A DNA stretch of 64,000 nt from Codonopsis lanceolata (GCA_013146195.2 CM028380.1:86058049-86122048), one strand, 5' to 3'. Numbered from the stretch's first letter, positions 1 through 11,015 are shown. Notes: generated from the letters alone by a model not told the origin. Numbers and translations are program-made.

Positions 1-1050
1 GTTTGATTTAGTTTTTTCAAAGTACTGATGAGATGTCATAAGTAAGTGTGACTGTTTGATTAATAAGCTGAAATAATAAAATTATAAAGTAAAATAATCT
101 CACCATAGAATTGAAAATAAAAACTAATAAATTATTTCCAAACATTTGTAACTTAAGTACAAATTAATGTTATTTTTGTATAAATATATTTATTTTGAAA
201 GAGAATTAGAGTTAAATAAGTTATAATATCCAAATGTAATCAAAGAAAATTAGAAACACAAATTACATACATATATATGTTCATATCGATATTACATACA
301 TAATATAGGTGTTTAATAATATGTTTAATAATAACCAAATAATAATATTATTATTATTATTATTTCTCATTGCTTCCATTATTATTATTATTATTATTAT
401 TATCTATTAACTTCATTATGTTTCTTCTCCTAATTATGAATCTCATTTGGATAGTTTTGGAATATGAAAATTTTTCTTTATTGTAAAAACATGGCATGCA
501 AAGTCTCATCCGGTTTTACATTATCGATAAATCTTGACACAACCTTGAAATTTTCTAATGCTTATGACTTATAAGGTTAATTGTGTTTTTTATTTGGCTT
601 GTACTCTATTTTGACTTATTACTCCATTTTTAAAATCAAACACTCTTTAAATGACTTATGAGAAGTTATAAGCTATAAATACTACCACATAAGCTACATC
701 AAACAAGTCCTTAAAACACATGTAAGACCATAAGTTGTAAGCACTAAACCTAGTGCTTAATTCTACTTTTCAAAAACATGTAAGTCCTCTTATTTATTGA
801 AATTTTACATAGTCCAAGATTACCCTTCTTAATAATTAAAAACAAAAATAATTATAATAATAATAATAATTATTATTATTATTATTATTATTATTATTGT
901 TATTATTATTATTATAAAATAATAATATTATTATTATTAATAAATAATAATATGAATAATGATAATTGTTATAATAATAATAAAAATAATAAATATAGTA
1001 TTAATAATGATAAATATAATTAGAATAATTATTATAATTATAATTATAAT

Positions 1051-1137
<87 letters not shown>

Positions 1138-1527
1138 TTATTATTACTATATTATTACTACTACTAATAATAATAATAATAATACTAAAAAGTAATATTA
1201 ATAATAATATAGTAAAAATAATTATAATAATAATAAGAAATATTAATAATAAAAGTAATATTAATATTAATATTATAATAATAAAATCAATAATAATAAA
1301 ATCAATAATAATACAAATAATAAAATAAATAACATTAATAATATTATTAATATAATAAAATAAATACTAAAATTAACAAGTAATAATAATAATAAAAGTA
1401 ATATTAATGTTAATAAAATAATAATAATAATAATAATAAAGGCAATAATAATGATAAATAATAATAATAATAATAATAATTAATAATAATAATGTGATAA
1501 AATTTGTATAATAATATAATAATAATA

Positions 1528-1582
<55 letters not shown>

Positions 1583-1800
1583 TAAATCACATTTTGTGAT
1601 GATGCTGTTTTAGTCTGTATATTTGATTTCAGCATTATTTCAATTTATTAATCAAACACACACACTAACTTATGAAAGCTAATCAGCACTTTTAAAAAGT
1701 TAAATTAAACATCACCAGTTATTAGTCATAAGTAATAAGTTATCAGTTATAAGTAATATATCATCAGCATATATCAATAAACTAAATCAAACAGACCCTA
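1..1800. mobile_element. Non-autonomous TIR DNA transposon (hAT-like), left edge cut by window
   Basis: The first bases (GTTTGATTTAGTTTTTTC) are the inverted counterpart of the last ones (ACTAAATCAAACAGACCCT near 1781-1799). The match continues inward: CATAAGTAAGTGTGACTGTTTGATTAATAA at the left pairs with an inverted near copy at about 1640-1730. Outer left bases and one target duplication lie outside the window. There is no transposase ORF, so it would depend on an enzyme from elsewhere. The GGTCTGTTTG terminus resembles hAT-type MITEs; the superfamily is inferred. Confidence 0.6.
839..1583. repeat. ATT/AAT trinucleotide repeat tract inside the TIR element
   Basis: About 745 bp made almost only of ATT/TTA/AAT trinucleotides, with the rich strand switching several times (ATT near 862-905 and 1062-1140, AAT near 1160-1240 and 1430-1580). 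A smaller ATT tract lies at 345-403. There is no coding potential. The strand switches make long A/T inverted repeats, so this may be a fold-back region. Confidence 0.9.
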
Positions 1801-2780
1801 TATTAACTTAACATGGCATACAAGAGTACTATATTAAGAAGTTTAATTTGTCAAATACAACATTGAAGTAAATAAAATTATATTTTGCTAGTAAAATTCT
1901 TAAATTAATAAGTCAGACGACAATTAATATAGATAAAATAAAGGGTAAATTACATATCTTTTTTTTTTTTCCATGCAGGAAGGTAAAAAAAATGACAAAC
2001 TAACCCCCTCCACATTTGCCTTAAGGAAAGGGACGACATCGAAGAGGTTCAACGAAGTAAACAAAAAGGACATGCAATGCTCCTATTTTCGCAAGAAAAA
2101 CCGCATATTTATTTCCATCTCTACATATGTTGAATTGCTTCGTGGCAAAGAAAAAAAAAACTAGGTAAGACGACTTACGGATAATTTTTTATAAGACGAA
2201 TCTTCATTATCCGATTCACCGCCGTGTGTTAGTGGATTGAGTTGTGAGAAAGTACTAACACACGAGTGAATCAAATAAAGAAGATATATCTTACAAAATA
2301 CCCGTAAAATCATTTTACCTAAGTTTTAGCCCTTAGAAAAAAGTTATTCGAGTCTAATCAATAGAAATTGTCAGTTAGGCAAGTAATTACATAAATTTCT
2401 AGACTACCCCCAACTGTAATACCCTTTAATCCCTAATATTCAATCTTCACCCAGCCGGCTTCCCTCTATTATCATTTTGACACAGAACTAGAAAGTAAGA
2501 TTGCAAAGTAATTTGAGAAATGTATTTTATCAATTAAGTGAATTTCTTTTTCTTTTTTTAAAGATAGTATGATACTACTATAACTACAGGCATAGCATGA
2601 AAAGAAAAAAACGTGTCTTATCTTATGATTTAGTGTTTTAAGCATAAAATTTAGCGTTTTAAGTACTACCAATTACTGTTTTATAATTTTGAAAAAAAAA
2701 AGGTCAAATTTTTATCTACATTCAATTTGATTCAAAACGTCAAACCAGGACAACAATTTAGTAATGGATTAAAAATTTAA
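1801..2780. other. AT-rich intergenic DNA with a dispersed GTAAGACG repeat
   Basis: No convincing gene. The small open frame at 1973-2164 is lysine/asparagine-rich and looks random. The stretch 2164-2330 (GTAAGACGACTTACGG ... CTTACAAAATACCCGTAAAATC) belongs to a dispersed repeat with further copies at about 2866-2975 and 59050-59166, probably a degenerate DNA transposon. Confidence 0.5.
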
Positions 2781-2784
2781 ACTC

Positions 2785-3052
2785 GTGGAATATACCTCTT
2801 TTAGCCTTGGAGGAAGGCAAACGGCTTCTTCTGATTTGTCCGAGAATCGGAATTAGCCTCAGTCTCTCGCAACTCAACTCACCAACACATCCGTGGGTCA
2901 GGTCATAAAGATCTGTCTAACATAAAATAATAAAATACTTGTAAGACCGTTTTACGTAAGTTTTTGCCTAAAAATTTAGAGCCATGAAATATACCTCTTT
3001 TCTAGCCTTGGAGGAAAGCAAACGGCTTCTTCTGATTTGTCCGAGAATCTGA
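2785..3052. repeat. Direct duplication of about 65-70 bp, 197 bp apart
   Basis: A block around 2787-2852 (containing GGAGGAAGGCAAACGGCTTC) recurs with few differences at 2984-3050. The DNA between them includes a copy of the GTAAGAC-type repeat. It fits a local tandem duplication of host spacer. No coding role is seen. Confidence 0.7.
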
Positions 3053-3290
3053 TTCTGGAATAAGAAATGGTCAATGTAAACATACACTTGAGTTGAAACA
3101 AAAACCAGATTCTTTGTACCAGAAACCAAACACCAGATTCTTGGTTTTATCCCCATTTCAGGTCAACCGAAAATAGAACTATGTAAATTATACTGTATTC
3201 AAAATCTTTACTTGATTATATAGAGTTGATGAACAGATGTAACTTCTGCCTCAACCATTCCATGCCTACTACCATAGTTGACATCCATTA

Positions 3291-3782
3291 CTATTTGCTC
3301 TTGTTCATAGTGTGGTTCATCTCTACGATTTTAATTCTCTGCTTCAATGCAGCAAATTCAAGCACCGCATCGGCTTTCTCACTGCAAAACCAAAGGCAAA
3401 GGCTAGTCACTGGAGAATTGCACGATACCTATGTAAGGTTCTCGATATCACATCTCGTTCTAAGCTAACTTTATTGAGAACAAACAACTAAATATTCATG
3501 TAGTATCTCATTAACACAAACTTGGTCTTGACATCTTTTCATCTTACTTGATGATGACTATGTAATAATAAGGTGTTTAGTGTTTTACATACATGGTTGG
3601 TTATGTGGTCCGTGATTTCTAACTCAATGAACGGAAGCTTTCATCCATCTGCGAGACTTTTCAACTACCTTGAGCTTACCTGGTGAGTTTGCTCGCATAG
3701 CCTCTCAAGTTTGGACTTCTGACTTCTGAGAATTCTCGTTGGCAGTTCTCTTGTTTCATAACTCTTCTTGAGCTCCCTTGAA
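3291..3782 (-). pseudogene. Two candidate exons of an unidentified coiled-coil gene (or fragment)
   Basis: On the minus strand 3782-3680 is bounded by TTATTTGCAG before it and CACCAG|GTAAGC after it. It stays open for 34 codons rich in K/E/R/L (for example SKLERLCEQTHQ). A second block, 3381-3291, follows GGTTTTGCAG and reads EKADAVLEFAALKQRIKIVE before a TAG. The two phases do not join directly, because the first ends on a codon boundary and the second needs two leading bases. Either an exon is missed or this is a decayed gene. Further 5' exons would lie beyond 3783, where old LTR-like DNA begins at about 3984. The product is not recognised; the residues suggest a coiled coil. Confidence 0.35.
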
Positions 3783-3983
3783 CTGCAAATAACCTTGTTC
3801 CTCTGATTTAAACTCACGCCACAACGAAAGAAAGAGATTCTCCAAGAGTAAATAGAGTAACAATTAAATTATTTCTTGTTTGCAAACATTGCAAATTTGA
3901 GCTTTTGCACAATATTAGACAGACAAACACCCATGAGAAACAGAACAAAGAAAAGAAAGGCAAAGGAAAAATGAAGATGTTGA

Positions 3984-4376
3984 GAATGGGATGGCTCGAT
4001 TAACCAGGCAACAGGCCAATTCCCTCCGCGGTACGGACTATTCGGGTTTTGGACATGAGCATTGCAGATTTTGGGCTTAAGCGGTCGCTCAAGGTTGTGG
4101 CTGAGTGATCGCTCAGTTAAGTATTCTTTGAAGCGTACCTACTGGATTTTGTGTGGTCGCTCAGTGTTTGGGATGAGCGACCGCTCAACCCCGTTTTTGT
4201 TGTTTTGTTGTTTGTCCGTTTTTTTAACCTTTTAAGAGTTTTAGGGTTTATATTGTACACATATAAATAGTTGTATCCCTAGAACGTTTGAATATGAGTC
4301 TCTAATAAAATTTGATAATCCACTGGCCCCAATATCTCTCTCCTTTGTGATTGATCATATTATACTCTGTTAATTT
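3984..4376 (+). mobile_element. Remnant resembling an Athila-type LTR promoter region
   Basis: It contains GAGTGATCGCTC (4103-4114) and GAGCGACCGCTCAACCCC (4175-4192), the palindromic pair also found in the Athila 3' LTR at 41089-41130 and inside that element at 36736-36776. A TATA-like CATATAAATAG follows at about 4259-4270, again as in the LTRs. LTR ends and target duplications are not visible, so it is called a fragment only. Confidence 0.45.
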
Positions 4377-5100
4377 ATTTGTTTAGTCTTCCGCTGTACA
4401 CAACAGAAGAACAATTTGAGGCTAACACAATCCCCGAATGCAAACTTCAACGACAAAAAGATACATATCCATTAACATTGTGCGCCTATGTCATCAAAAT
4501 CGACCTCACAAACCAAGTGAGTACAGCCTTCACAATACCAGGCACATATACGACTGTTATCTGCTATAGATAATGTCAGAAATGACACCAGAACAGCTGC
4601 AAGTTACAACAGTGATACAAACCATCAAAAAGTGCGCCCAGCCTCTGTATACAATAAAAACCACGAGAATAGCAAGAAAAGGAAAACAAACATGTAAAAT
4701 GAAAAGCAAGGGCACTCAGGAAAGACCTTGAGGTTCTTCATTGTGATATTCCAGAAATGAAATGTTACAAGGCTAACTAATTACTGAAGTTGAGTCAAAC
4801 TTGCATATATTTCCTCTATACATCAATTTTCAAAACAACATATACTAATCTACAAAACAATTATACACCTTAATCTTCTAAGGTATCTTCAGCAGACGTT
4901 ACTAACTCAAACAAAATTTCCTACTGATCTTAGCTAAGCTCTAACATTGGATGTTAATACTGAAATTTGGGAGCCCAAACTATCATTAGAAGATGATAGG
5001 ACCACAGGCCAGTTCTTCCTCCTTTCTTCCAAAAGACCATAATCTCTTTGGGCTCAACGAGTGTTGATATCACATCGAATCAAATCAACATATGTGTCAA
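4377..5100. other. Intergenic stretch and 3' UTR of the POLYCHOME-like gene
   Basis: No second gene is recognised. The part nearest 5100 must contain the minus-strand 3' UTR of the POLYCHOME/UVI4-like gene. The open frame at 4379-4573 has no recognisable content. Confidence 0.5.
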
Positions 5101-6740
5101 TCAGCGCATTGACATCAGAGTGCGGACTCTCTTTTCCCTCTCTACCTTCTTAGCAGTTGGGGTCCTCTTCAATTTGCACAATTCCTCCATCACCACTTTC
5201 TCAACCATGTCAATAGAATTTAGAAGCTTCTTCTGGGGTGTGAGGAATTCTGATTCGCCAGCATTCTGACTAGTGATATCAAGTAATATCTTTGGCACTT
5301 TACCAACAGTTGATGGCAGGCAATGCCTTCTTCCTAATGTTGGTTTTGGAGTGTGAGAAAGTTTGTGCTCGAGCTGAGCAACTGGAGAATGTACACCAGG
5401 AGTGTGAAGCATCCGGTCCTGGAGTAATGGACTCCCTATTTCTAGGCCTTCGACGTCTCTCAAGCGAGCTCTTCTTCTTTCAATGGCCTATGAAAGAGTA
5501 TGTCATAATCAGGATCAAACAGAAGAAGTGCTGGAAACCCAAAAATTTTAAACTAAAATTCAAGAGAACCAAGTGAACAACCACAATAGTGCACATTATA
5601 GCTCATGACATACTACTTATAGCATACCATACACAAAAGTGAACCAAGTGTAATGCTTCAGCATAGAAATTTCCTTGCAAACCTTTCCATGTATATAAAT
5701 TGACTCGGATCTTAACTAGTACAATTCAACCTAGCATACAGGAACTACAACGAAATCATAAAAGGAGACTAATTCCAGAAAATAGACGTAAAGACTATTG
5801 ATGGCAACCGTAACCCATAAATATACCAGAGCCCAAAAATAGCATTAAGCAAAATATAAACCATATTACAACAAGGCTCATTAAATGAGCTATGACCAAT
5901 GAGCTTAAACCGAGTTAATCTGCTCGAAACCCCTATATTACTCTCAAGTCTCAGCTTAATGTCTTAATCTAAACTCCAACAATACTCATCACAAGAGCTA
6001 TGATCTCCACCCGCACATACACATTTCACAAACATAAACACACATTCCAAAAACACAGACACCAGTTTCACTAACATAAACACACACTCGTGTCATAACA
6101 CAAATAACCAAGTGTGTGAGCATGCACACACATTTATATTATTATCTGAAATTGAAAAAAACTCTGCACATGCAAGTCAATAAACATGTCACATTAAGAT
6201 ATTCCAAGTTCAAAAACATTAATCAAGATTCCTTACAAATTCAAATCTAGAAACTAAAACCAAATTATACCCGCAAAAACCCTAAACGTGCACAATTGGA
6301 ATTACAAATTGAACTCAAAAAAGATGTAAAGAAAGCAATTAAAAAAAAAAAAAAACGTAGCATACCCTTACAACAGCAGTGATATCATGGAGAGGGGTCC
6401 TAGGGTACCAAGAAGGTAATACACTATTATTACCACGGCCTACTCGACCTCGTCTGCCAGTTCCAACCACCGGCGTGTTCTCACGACCAATCACCGGCGA
6501 ACCGCCACGCCCATTTCCCACTTGTGGTGTCCCAAACCTACCCCTTCCAATAGCACTTGCTCGTGTAGCCACCACTCCCATTTGTCCTATTGTTGCCGTT
6601 GCCCCCCTCCGAAATGGAGTTCCGAGACTCCTTTCTGGCTCATCCAATAGAATTCCTAATCTATCGATTGGCCGACGAAGACCGCTGAGTACTTCTCCAG
6701 CGTCCTCCGGCCTCGATAGTCTGTCTCTTGCTTCCGGCAT
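5101..6740 (-). CDS. PYM: POLYCHOME / UVI4-family APC/C inhibitor, two coding exons
   Basis: Coding exons are 6740-6366 (125 codons) and 5487-5101 (128 codons plus stop), giving 253 residues, near the usual length of the family. The intron, 6365-5488, starts GTATGC and ends TTCATAG, and the join keeps frame (...TAVVR|AIERRRARL...). Family hallmarks read directly are the N-terminus MPEARDRLSRPED, WYPRTPLHDIT (111-121), TVGKVPKILLDIT, SEFLTPQKKLLNSID and the C-terminal KREKRVRTLMSMR-like basic tail. Family members inhibit the anaphase-promoting complex with its CDH1/CCS52 or CDC20 activators, and so restrain mitotic exit and endoreduplication in the nucleus. The known inhibitory motifs are visible: D-box-like RARL (131-134), a GxEN box as GREN (85-88) and a terminal Met-Arg tail. 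The start is the conserved MPEARDR Met, preceded by CCAAA. I cannot tell the UVI4 branch from the OSD1/GIG1 branch without a tree. Confidence 0.93.
5488..6365 (-). other. Coding intron of the POLYCHOME-like gene
   Basis: An 878-bp AT-rich intron in phase 0, with donor AGG|GTATGC and acceptor TTTCATAG|GCC. It contains CACACA-type runs near 6005-6130 and a poly-A run near 6340-6354. No transposon ends are recognised inside it. Confidence 0.85.
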
Positions 6741-7375
6741 TTTGGTAATTTTCAACTGAAAGATTAAGAGGAAATACACATTTTAGTAGACATTTCATTA
6801 AGTAGAATACAATTGAAGTGTACTTTCAATAAAGAAAGTTCACAATTTAGTAACTAAACCGAGAAATGGTTTTTCTTGACGCGGCTGTCTAGCGGAAATT
6901 TGTTCCTGATAAAAAAATATCAATGGAGTAGTAGACGACCAGGCCAAGAGAATAATTTGTTCCTGATAAAATTCTGGTGTGGGTTGTCCAGGAAATAGGC
7001 CAACTCACCGGCGACCCATGTGGAATTTAGGCCGGAAATGGTTAAATCCCGGAGAACCAATAAGTAAAAACCGTACATCCACCCAACACACACACAGGAT
7101 AAAAAATAACCAACTAGTAGACGACCAGGCCCCATTTGAGATCTCGGCCGGAATTGGCCAGTTACATGGTGATTCAGATGGGATTTCCACCGGAAATAAT
7201 AAAATCTAGAAAAAAACCCACAAGTAAAAATACGCAAATTTCCGATGATCGGATTGTTTAGCAGGAGATCTCACCGTGAAAACGTCCGATTCCGGAGGGG
7301 TCTTCAGCTTCCTACGATATGAGCCCTCAAATTGTTGAAGATAGAGAAAGCTGTGAGAGAGCCGAAATTTGGCAA
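6741..7375 (-). other. Probable 5' UTR with an intron, POLYCHOME-like gene
   Basis: Upstream of the start codon, TCTTTCAG|TTGAAAATTACCAAAATG gives a likely acceptor (AG at 6757-6756) with a 15-nt leader end. TTCACG|GTGAGATC gives a likely donor at 7274-7273, so a leader intron of about 519 bp is proposed. The first leader exon would run from about 7375 to 7275. Short direct repeats lie inside this intron: TTTGTTCCTGATAAAA near 6900 and 6956, and GTAGACGACCAGGCC near 6931 and 7117. Splice signals are read by eye and there is no transcript evidence. Confidence 0.5.
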
Positions 7376-7401
7376 ATTTTCAAATGGGATTTGGGCGGTT
7401 C

Positions 7402-7407
7402 TTTATA
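7402..7407 (-). promoter_or_regulatory. TATA box of the POLYCHOME-like gene
   Basis: On the minus strand CCAAGTCGTATAAAGAACCG holds TATAAA about 30 bp upstream of the assumed transcript start near 7375, and ahead of the proposed leader exon. A GC-rich CCGCCCAAATC lies between TATA and the start. Its likeness to an E2F site is only partial. Confidence 0.6.
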
Positions 7408-7517
7408 CGACTTGGAAAAATGAAAAATGAAATTTTGGCACGTGTGGCCTTCAGGTTTCAAATTTCAAATTTTTGCTAATGCGGGCTGCTTAATTTAGAA
7501 AATTATTGTAATGACAC

Positions 7518-7528
7518 TGGCCGTTGGA
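7518..7528 (-). promoter_or_regulatory. Mitosis-specific activator (MSA / MYB3R) element
   Basis: The minus strand reads TCCAACGGCCA, an exact match to the published plant MSA consensus YCYAACGGYYA. It lies about 110 bp upstream of the TATA box. MSA sites bind three-repeat MYB (MYB3R) factors and give G2/M-phase expression, which is what a mitotic APC/C inhibitor would need. The function is inferred. Confidence 0.65.
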
Positions 7529-7567
7529 TAGGTGGCTGTTGCTGATTGGGTGGAGTTCAAGTACTTA

Positions 7568-8273
7568 GAGCATCTCCAAGAGATGAATTCTTAACATCAA
7601 TTCTTAATTAAGTCTTATTGCCACCTATACATTTTAATAATATTCTTTTTAAAAAAAATTTCTCTCCAATGATTTTTATTCTTACCCAATTCGTACATGG
7701 GCCCCACAAATTAATTAATTTGTAAATTATTTTATAATAAATTAATTCATTTTTAAGTTTAATGAATATATGTAATTTTAAATTTTATTTATAAATAAAA
7801 TATTATTTTTTAAAAAGTAAAAACAGTCAAATTTAAAAAGTTTTAAAAAGGTCAGAATGGTAAGTTTGGAAAGTTTAATTTTTTTGGAAAGATTAAATTT
7901 TTTGGAAAGATTTTTTTTTTTTTTGGAGAGAAGACTCAAATTAGTAAGTCACAACGGTAAGTTTGCAAAGATTAATTTTTTTTGGAAAGAAGACTCAAAT
8001 CAATGGTTAAGTTTTTAGTTTAAAAAAAACAAAAATCAAATTAGTTTAAATTGAGTGGGGAGCATATGGGACCGATCATTCAGACTCAATTCACGCGCCT
8101 TTGCCTGCGTGTGTTGCACACGCGCGACTGGCAAGGGAGGTGTGCCACACTCTCCTCCTCTCTGTCCCTTTCTCTCTTTTTCGACCCAAATTCTTAATTA
8201 AGAAATTTTGAGGAATTTGGTCCAACGGCCCCCCGTTCTTAGCTTAGCTAAGAATGAGCCATTGAAGTTGCTC
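7568..8273. mobile_element. Tourist-like (PIF/Harbinger) element T1
   Basis: Ends are GAGCATCTCCAAGAG and, inverted, GAGCAACTTCAATGG. Both sides carry the 3-bp target duplication TTA (7565-7567 and 8274-8276) typical of PIF/Harbinger. It has no coding sequence. Inside is a GC-rich inverted stretch, GCGTGTGTTGCACACGC, near 8107-8123. The left end lies only 40 bp upstream of the MSA site of the POLYCHOME-like gene, so it now forms the distal promoter. Confidence 0.8.
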
Positions 8274-8282
8274 TTATAATTA

Positions 8283-10070
8283 GAGCACCTCCAATGTGCC
8301 TTTTTAGAGGGTCTTCCTATCAAGAAGTATTGGCCAACAATGGGGGAGGTCTCTTAGAGGATACAGCTAGGAGAGAGAAGAAAGACATTTCCAATTTAGG
8401 AAGAAAACCATCCAATAAGAAGATGCAGAGGAGGGAGCGGTGTGGTGCACCACTGCCTCACACACCACACGAGCAGGACAGGAGCATGAGAGGGGCATAC
8501 CGGTAGCGTCTGATTTCAATTTTTCTTTTTTCCTTTTTTTTTAAATCTTATCGTTTGATTTTGAACCACTGGGTGGGGTTAAAGCTATCAAAATTAAGCC
8601 CAGTCCATCGAATTTTTATGGGCTTGGGTTTCAATTGCGACGTCCTAAAAAAATGTGAGCCTTTTTTGGCGCGGCCCGACAATTTCGAAAATTGTACACA
8701 GCCCTAAACCGAAAAGTCCAACAAGCCCAACCCAGCTCGACCCGAAAATTGTACACAACCCTATCTATAACATGTTGTATCAGTCACATAGCCCCGCAGC
8801 TCCAAGCCTCCAACAGGCAATCTCGTTCCAGTCTTCTTTCATCTCTCTCTCGCCTCCGCCGCCGCCACTAAGTCAAGATGCCATTCCAGCGAGTCCGCCT
8901 ACTAGTCCTGGCCATCCGCATGTCCCCAGTCACTCCAGCACTCGGCGCTCCTCAATCTCAACAGATCTCCACATCGGTCGGCCAGGGACATAGACGCACA
9001 GCCACAGCCGAAGTCATGACTCATCTAGGTCCACCTTCTACCCCATGCATCTTCATGGCTTCACCGGCCACCCATAGCAAGCTCTGCCTCCCCATACTCA
9101 GTCTCTAATCTCTATCTTTATTTGAGATCCGCACATTTGAATAAATTAAGTTAGAATCTGTTATGAATTGTGAAATTTTCAAAATCCAAATGGAAATTGG
9201 TAAGCCAATCAACATACTTTTCTGATTTAGATCTTCGTTGAGTTCATAATTAGTGAGTTAATTGAGTTAGTATTGCATTACTAGAGCTGATTGTTGAAAA
9301 GAAAGAAGTCGGTGTGGGGTGGAGAAGATGAAGGATTGAGAGAGAAGGAGAATGAGGGGACTAAGTTGTCATGTAAAGTTGTGTGTGTATCTGTGTAGAT
9401 TTGAAATCGAATATGGGTTTTGTTGGATTTGGGATGTGCACTGAAGAGAGGAGGTGGTTGACTTGACGGAAGATAGTAGGGTGAAGTCGTGAAGAAAACA
9501 AGCAAAACAAAATGAAGAAGAAGAGGGTCTGAGAGCGGTAAAAATAAAATAGTTTTTTTTTTTTTGCCCATAGACCCGGTGTAGGTATGGGGTGGGCTTG
9601 TGTTTTATGTGGCCCGACCCGTTGATAAACAAAACTCAGTGGGCTTAGATCGGGTTAGGCCGGACCAGTCTGTTTGACAGCTCTAGGTGGGGGGGTTGTC
9701 TTGACCGTTGTGTGGGGGTCTTTTTAACCGTTACATTGCTTTTTAATTAAATTATAGATTATATAATTTTTGAGTACTTTATTATTTTTAAATTAATTTA
9801 TGTCTTAATTTATAAATTAATTTATTTATATGAAATATTTAATTATGAAATATATTAAATAAAGTTAAAAAAATTTATTTGTTGAGAAGTATAAAAATAA
9901 GATTAAATGTAAATTTAATGATGTGACAGTTGGACCGTGCTAAGAAGATGTGTAAGAAGATTAGGAATGAGAATATATATTTTTAAATAGAATAAGAAGA
10001 GAAAAGTGTGTAGGTAGCAGTGAGACCCAACTAAGAAGATGTATAAGAATTATACACATTGGAGATACTC
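8283..10070. mobile_element. Tourist-like element T2, carrying a nested hAT-like insertion
   Basis: It starts GAGCACCTCCAATGTG and ends CACATTGGAGATACTC, flanked by TTA (8280-8282 and 10071-10073). About 680 bp are the element itself; the rest is the nested element at 8580-9685. Its right third is an inverted near copy of the left part of T3, so T2 and T3 are the same family in opposite orientation. Confidence 0.8.
8580..9685. mobile_element. hAT-like element nested in T2, 8-bp target duplication
   Basis: Left end TAAAGCTATCAAAATTAAGC and inverted right end TAGAGCTGTCAAACAGACTGG are diverged TIRs. They match the ends of the small element at 59847-60183. The flanks are GGTGGGGT (8572-8579) and GGTGGGGG (9686-9693), an 8-bp duplication with one mismatch, as for hAT. 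It carries no transposase. Open frames at 8655-9108 are proline/serine-rich and unrecognised; they could be a captured host fragment. Confidence 0.75.
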
Positions 10071-10073
10071 TTA

Positions 10074-11015
10074 GAGCATCAACATTGTAGTTATTCTTCC
10101 ATAAAATTCTTATCTGGGTCTCACTGTCACCTACACACTTTTCTTTTCTTAACTCACTTAAGAATATATATTCTCATTGTATAACTTCATAACATTTTCT
10201 TAACTGGGTCCCACTACCACCTCATTAACTTTACACTTCAATCTTATTTTTATACTTCTCAACAAATAAATTTATTTAACGTTATTTAATATATTTCAAA
10301 TTAAATATTCCGTATAAATAAATTAATTTATAAATTAAGACATAAATTAATTTTAAAATAATAATTAAATTATAAATTATAAAATTTATAATTTAATTAA
10401 TAAATTATCTATAAAACACATATTATACATAACTTGTAAAATAACAAAAATAGAAAATTACATAAAACCTTTAAAATTAAAAAAATTACACAAAATAAAA
10501 AAATTCCATAAAACATAAATACTTAAAAATTACGTCAAAAAAATTCAGTAATTATAATTACATAAAAACGTCAATAATTAAACTATATCACTAGTTGTGG
10601 AGAAAATAAAGAAGGTTGAGGTAGTTTATTTATGGGGAAGAAGAAAGAAAAATAAAAATAAAAAAAGTTTTTTAAAAATGCAATTGTTGAATACCAAAAT
10701 TCAAATGGTTGGATTAAATTTTTTTTTTGAAAAATCAATTTTCCTTGCAATTGGCCGACACAGGGACCCACCCTTCATGCCCTTCACGCGATTCTCCATC
10801 GCGTGTGGTGCACGCGCCGAAGCTGAAGCAGCGGTGCACCACACGCCTCTTCATGCAGCTGGTCTTCTTCCCTTCATTTTTTATTCTTAATCAAGAATTT
10901 CCTACCCTCTCTCTCCTCTAAGAATACACCTAAGAATCTCTCCCATTGTGTATTCCTTATTCTTTACCTAAGAATAAATGCTAAGAATTGGAAAAGAGGA
11001 ACAATGGGGATGCTC
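10074..11015. mobile_element. Tourist-like element T3
   Basis: It starts GAGCATCAACATTGTAG and ends CAATGGGGATGCTC, with TTA on both sides (10071-10073, shared with T2, and 11016-11018). A strong perfect hairpin sits inside: GCGTGTGGTGCAC (10801-10813) and its inverse GTGCACCACACGC (10834-10846). The first 370 bp or so mirror the end of T2. There is no coding content. Confidence 0.8.

Noticed and set aside
6379..6759. Plus-strand open frame of 126 codons
   Set aside because: It is antisense to the first exon of the POLYCHOME-like gene, whose minus-strand reading has clear family motifs.
8655..9108. Independent proline-rich host gene
   Set aside because: It lies inside a TIR-bounded hAT-like element, has no splice or start context of note and no known motif.
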